From positions 1,426,001 through 1,490,000 of the forward strand of contig JAMXSV010000006.1 in NCBI GenBank assembly GCA_027559495.1: a DNA stretch of 64,000 nucleotides, in the 5' to 3' direction. The notes under the pieces were generated by a model. The model did not search any database, had not been told where the DNA came from, and saw nothing but the letters and a program-made list of their open reading frames with translations. Position 1 is the first letter of the stretch. The number at the start of each line of letters is the position of its first letter. This document shows, piece after piece, positions 59,269 through 64,000 of this stretch. The DNA comes from Aurifilum marmelostoma (lineage: Eukaryota; Ascomycota; Sordariomycetes; Diaporthales; Cryphonectriaceae). Made by a program: the position numbers and the translations under genes.

Positions 59269-60403
59269 ATCGAGGGGGGTGTGACGCCGACCGACAGCAA
59301 GGAGAGGGGTCGAACCGATCGAGGTGGGTTGGTGGACGTGACGGTGGTGGTGACGGTGGTAGTGGAGGGGGGGGAGGGGGGAGGAGAAGGAGAGAAACAT
59401 CAAGAGGAGAAGAGACGGAAAGGGTTGTATGTACCAAAGTGGAAAGATGAGAAGGGGAAAAAAAAACAAGCCAGGTAAAAAGTTGGGGTCGGTGGTTGCA
59501 TGGAATAGTGACCCGTGTATGGTTTGGGTAAGTAAGTGTGGGGGGGGGGGGAGAGAGCTGCTTCTGGTCTGTGTCTTGCTGGTAATACAGGCGTATGGTG
59601 TACAGCACAGCAGCACAGTGGGTGGTTGAGTGAGTGTGCAGGGCCTGGAGCCTGGGGGGTCACCCGAGTCAGCCGCAACAAACAGGGCTTACAGCCAGTA
59701 CAAGGGTAATATCCTCCTGCCACTGTGTGCAATATGACAGTGAGGATCTGAGCTAGAGGTGATGGGATCAGGATCACACATTTGCTAGAAGAATGTATTG
59801 TGAAAATCTTGCTTTCCCTAATTCTACTGCGATGCGCAATTCTGCAGTGACAAAGTGGAAAATAGTCGAGTTGAGGTTGCAGTTAGGTACCCAAGTAGGC
59901 ACATGCTAGGTACTATAAGGTTACAAGCATTATAGGCCACTGCAAAGACACACTTGGCATGCTAAATAAGTATATGGTGGTGGGAGGTGGCACCATGTCA
60001 TCTTCAGGCCCGGGCAAGGAATAGACAGACCTGTCCACTGCAGCAAGTGTGTCAGCATCCAGCCTGGCCTTTTTAACAAGCTCAGCAGGGGTCACTGATC
60101 AACGACCGACTGACCATTTCCCCTCCACATTCAATCACCACCGTCATTGCAACCAACCTTGAATGGCCTTGGTCATATTTGCCAGCTTCTCCCTTTTGTT
60201 GTCATTGTTTTAACAACAATCCAGGGGTCACAGAGGTCTGGTGATTGTCAAGATCAAATCAGCCTGTCCCGCTCAACCTAGGATCGACACTGCAAGGCGA
60301 AAACGCCCTTCCAACCAGAGCTTGTCCTGCCAGCGTTACACCTTACTTGCAGTAGTCCAACCAAGTATACACCCATGTAATTGAAAAGATAGGCGTCTTC
60401 TCC
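59269..60403. other. Intergenic, FN3 gene to HET gene
   Basis: 1.1 kb. Near the FN3 gene it is G-rich (about 59360-59380 and 59540-59550). No gene seen. Confidence 0.45.
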
Positions 60404-62129
60404 TTACACGCTGCCACTTATCCCCCCTCCCCCTCCCCAGATCCTTCTCCTCTGCATGCGGGATTCTTTGAGGCTCGGTAGCCCTCCTGATGTCTTGTCG
60501 GGACACAGCGTGCAGTAGAAATCAACCTCGGACATTTCAGGGCCTTTCGTAATCTGTACCTGCATTTGTAATTCTGGAATCACGAGTGCGATTTCGTCGC
60601 ACTGGTGCACATCCGGGCTGTAAAAGCACCAGCCATCCACACGGCTGCTGGTAAGCTGCCCATCACAGAGCTGGCTTTCCAAGAGAGCATCAGCCCAGGC
60701 TGCAGATGCTGGTGGCGGTGAAGCTGATTTCACACCCTTCATAGAGGGTCCCAGCAGGTTGTGAACGGCCAGGTGAAGGCCCAGCAGAGCGCCATGTGCC
60801 ATGTTGTTTTCTTCTGACGTAGCAGACAAAATATGCGAGTGGGCGTGAGAGATGACCTTCTTGACTGCGTCGTCCATTCGCCCACGAGATGCCACATGAT
60901 GAGCCTCCCACACATGGGCGTCATTGATGTCACCAGCCACATCATTGCTGCTGGATGCGGCGGCCCAGTCGCTCATTCGAAGCCCTAACATCGTCTTGTA
61001 GGTTTCTCTTGCCTGACGTGCGCGCACCTTGCGCTGGTCAGACGTCGCCTCCGCGTTCGCATAGCTGCTCAGCCGGGATACAACGTCATCCTCGACCCCG
61101 CGGACGCCGCGGGGTACTCCGATGAGTTGGAACAGGTTGGTCTCTATTCTCGTACACGTGATCTCTACCTTCAGGAAGACCATATCCCAGAAGACATCCT
61201 CCAGGGATTTATCGTAGTTCACCTCGAGGCGCACCAGCTCAAAGTCCGGGTCAAGGCGTTCGGCGAGGCCCAGCAGGCCATAGACCCGGTCCAGCTCCCT
61301 CGTGCTGTCGCAAGTTGAGAAGTCTCTGATGAGATCCGAGAAGCTGACGCAGCTGCCGGCGCTCATGTGTCGTCGGAGCTTGACAACCTTGAAGATCCAG
61401 TGGCTCGTCAAGTCGGCCGTCCTCAAGATGCCGTCTTTCCACGGAAAGCTGGCTAGTATCGATGCGAGCTGCCTGGCCAGGATCTCAAAGCTCACGGCGA
61501 TGGACCCGCAGACGACCAGGGCACTCCGGGCACAGGTCAGCTCCTGAACCACCCAGACGCGACGCCAGTAATGCTCTTCGCGCAGCAGCCGCAGCAGCGC
61601 CCGGCGGATCGAGATGGAGCGCGGAGAGAGCCGGTCTGCGGTGCTGTTGGGGCCGCGACGGCGCGACAGGGCCAGGTTCCAGGTTCCAGCTCATGATGGT
61701 CTTGAGAGCCTCAGCACCGCGCCGGCACTCGCCGAGCCAGGAGACGACGTGGTCTGCCTGGGAGTAGATGCTGCCCATGCGGGCAACCTGATCGTTGAGC
61801 TCGCTGTGGTGGGCCTGGTCGATGCATATCGAGTCTGTCCAGAACCAGTCTGTCTCCCTGTTCACCCAGGTGCGGTGCAGAAACCGCCACAGGTTCTGGT
61901 GGACATTTCGCACCAGGCCGTTTATGTAGATGGTATGTCTGGGGGTCGGGTCTCCCCATCGGTAGGACAGGGCGATATAGGGTGGCCGGGACTCTGGTCC
62001 GAATTGCTTGAGGGTACAGACGAGATGCCCGTGGTTGTTTAGGTCGGGGTGAATCCTGAGCAGCCTGATCCAGGTTCCATCCGGGAGGGGCTCATGTTTG
62101 AATTCGTTGACGGGGAGAACGGCCGACAT
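60404..62129 (-). pseudogene. HET-domain incompatibility gene, broken by a 7-bp duplication
   Basis: HET domains act in fungal non-self recognition and trigger hyphal cell death. All three HET blocks are present: LSYRWGDPTPRHTIYINGL (block 1), FWTDSICIDQAHHSELNDQV with SIYSQADHVVSWLG (block 2), and WRRVWVVQELTCARS (block 3). Blocks 1-2 and block 3 lie in different frames. The switch is at a tandem 7-mer, ccaggtt ccaggtt, at 61672-61685. The span is 1726 nt (3n+1), and losing one 7-mer makes it 1719 nt and opens one 572-aa frame, as predicted for a 7-bp insertion. As it stands the protein would end at about 61485 after some 60 wrong residues. Start at ATG 62129; 62198 is an in-frame alternative. 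A single intact long C-terminal region (LRRHMSAG…ELDRVYGLLGLA) persists, so the break is probably recent. Confidence 0.85.
61672..61685. repeat. 7-bp tandem duplication in the HET gene
   Basis: Plus strand ccaggtt ccaggtt followed by ccag. Two perfect copies; one copy fewer restores the HET frame through block 3. Confidence 0.85.
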
Positions 62130-64000
62130 CTTCACCAACGATCGATGTCTGGATAGCTTCCTCTGCAATTTTGATACAGAGCAGAGCAAACGCTGCACAA
62201 GATCTGAAGGCCTGTAGATTTTGCTAAATTGAAAAAAGCGAGTTCATTCAAGTGGGAGGGCTTCATTGCTGATAACCAACCATACCACTGAAGCAGAAGG
62301 GACTGCTGCTGAGCAAGTACTGCATGCTCAGCCTCAGCCCCAGCCTAGAAAGGAGGCACATATGGCATGGGCTGTGTCGTATGCTGAACAGTGACGACGA
62401 ATCACTGGCAGCACCTACCCTTGTGTGACATGTGGCTGGATGAGCAGTGTCCCACCCCAAGCTTTCTCATATCTGGCCACAGACATACCTCGAGAATATT
62501 GTGCTCTGACCACTTTACTGTCTATATATCCTGTATGTGTAAAAAGCTCAAGCCTCATCACTTGAGGGATGTTTACAAAGACTGAACAACAGGAAAGGAT
62601 AGACAATGGTAGCCTTTTCTCGCATTGCGAAGTGCCCATTGTCCTAAAGACAGGCTGAGAAGGTGATGTGAGTATGCTGCAAGAGAGGCTGGACAAGCTG
62701 CCCTGGAGGGCAATCCTATGCATTGGAAGGATGATAGCGATGCATGTAGAGGGGAAACAAACCACAAGCAATGCAGAAGCTCAAACACACATCTATACTC
62801 CCAGACAAACCATAGTTAAGGCCGTGGCAAGACGTACATGGATGATGGGGTTTGTCCTTTACTCAACACCAGTGGTGAGGGCTGTGCCGCCGGCTAAGAA
62901 TGTTGGGGGTGTTACATCGGCTGCAAGCGCCCGCCTGTCACCAGGACTCTTTTCGACTGCCCTAGAGGCGCCAGCACCCGCTCCCCAACCTACGCTGCCC
63001 AACAAAGAAAAGAATGACTGGGGCCCGGTCTACAAATTAGCACGCTGGGTCGATCCGGGTTGTTCAGTGTGGAGGACCAACAATGAATGACAAAGGGACC
63101 GTGTGTATGTCATGGGTCCTCGTCGTCGCCGTCGTCGTCAACGTCTGACGACTCTCAAACAGGGTTCGTAGAGGTCCAAGCCCTTTCATTTTTCACTTGC
63201 GCTCCGGGGGAGGGGGGCCTTGTATGGGGTATGTGTTTTTTCAAAATTTGCTACTCAAAGTTGTCTCCCCGAATCGGCTTTCGGTGCAAACCTGAGATAA
63301 AATGACATCACTCCCCAAAAAAGTGCAGAGGAACGAAACATCGTCACAGACAGACCCAAGTCTGGGCAGACCTCGGGTCATGCTGGCCCCAAAGTCTGAC
63401 AGGCCGACGGGGTTGGGACTGACTGGCTGGGAATGCGGCAGCACCAGCACCAGCAGTTGACTTCAGGTGACCTTAGCCTCACGTCCCTGAAGGGGCCAGC
63501 CATGCGCTGCAGGATGGGGGGTGGGCTCGGTAGTTTCCAGGTAGTGGATGCGCTAGGTAAGCCCCTGTAACGAGCCTGCTATGGCACGGCTCATGGATCT
63601 CAGGCCAAGTCGATCCCACCCAATATCCGAGGTACGGAGTATAGTCCCCGGTGAGCTAGTCATTCTCGTGAAGGAATCGTAAGATGGCATGTGAAAGAAA
63701 AGGGGAAAGAAGAGAGAGCCCGAGGGGGGGGGGGAGAAAATAATTAGAAAAATTTAGAGAGGTGGACAGAGCGTCAACAGGGAGGAATACGAGTTGCTAC
63801 CACGCGAGGCTCCAGAGGGTACTAAGTATGCACTTGTTCAGGGACGTTGAAGAACAGCTACTAAATAATTCGATCATGCGCTGTACACACTTACACTTAC
63901 AGAGTGGTTACCCCAACACCACCACCATCATACAATAGTCTCATCGAAACGGCTGGCAGCTAACGGGTGGACTAGCAGGGGTGCCTAATTGTTGGGTTTC
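62130..64000. other. Right edge, no supported gene
   Basis: About 1.9 kb upstream of the HET gene. Open frames are short and show nothing recognisable. One G-run at 63724-63733. Confidence 0.45.

Noticed and set aside
59300..59330. Minus-strand GGTTCGACCCC, like a tRNA B box
   Set aside because: No A box at the right distance and no 7-bp acceptor stem in the flanks, so not a tRNA gene.

Overview
The window looks like nuclear DNA of a filamentous ascomycete, most likely a Sordariomycete. Genes are GC-rich and cut by short GT-AG introns, and many predicted proteins match Neurospora-type families (HET-C, PHO-4, betaine lipid synthase, HET domain, DUF3176). I see no rRNA, tRNA, CRISPR array or transposon. 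Long intergenic stretches (up to about 5.8 kb) are full of poly(G)/poly(C), poly(A)/poly(T) and di-/tri-/tetranucleotide repeats.

Layout, left to right: an APH/EcKL-like small-molecule kinase (-, frameshifted); a Maf nucleotide pyrophosphatase (+); mitochondrial-type threonyl-tRNA synthetase (-, frameshifted); an unknown membrane/coiled-coil protein (+); urease (-, 5 exons); a 4.2 kb gene desert; an HMG-box protein (-); a 3.8 kb desert; the heterokaryon-incompatibility gene het-c (+, 7 exons); a transmembrane RING-H2 protein (-, frameshifted); a 5.8 kb desert; a secreted GH64 beta-1,3-glucanase (-, frameshifted); the SAGA subunit Ada3/Ngg1 (-); betaine lipid synthase BTA1 (+); a doubtful small gene; the PHO-4 phosphate permease (-); a DUF3176 membrane protein (+); D-amino acid oxidase (+, frameshifted); a Cmc1-like twin CX9C protein (-); a large FN3/coiled-coil protein (-); and a HET-domain gene (-) broken by a 7-bp tandem duplication.

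Two functional themes stand out. First, BTA1 (phosphorus-free membrane lipid) and PHO-4 (high-affinity phosphate uptake) are neighbours in tail-to-tail orientation, and the region upstream of PHO-4 carries three CACGTG boxes in 264 bp, two of them CACGTGGG. That is the expected signature of NUC-1/Pho4 phosphate-starvation control. Second, two genes of the allorecognition/cell-death repertoire, het-c and a HET-domain gene, lie about 36 kb apart, and the HET gene appears inactivated.

A technical pattern matters for anyone using the window. Five genes need exactly one base removed or added to read through, and in each the candidate site is a G/C homopolymer of 5-8 bases. This looks like consensus-sequence error rather than five pseudogenes. 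The HET gene lesion is different, because it is a duplicated 7-mer rather than a homopolymer.
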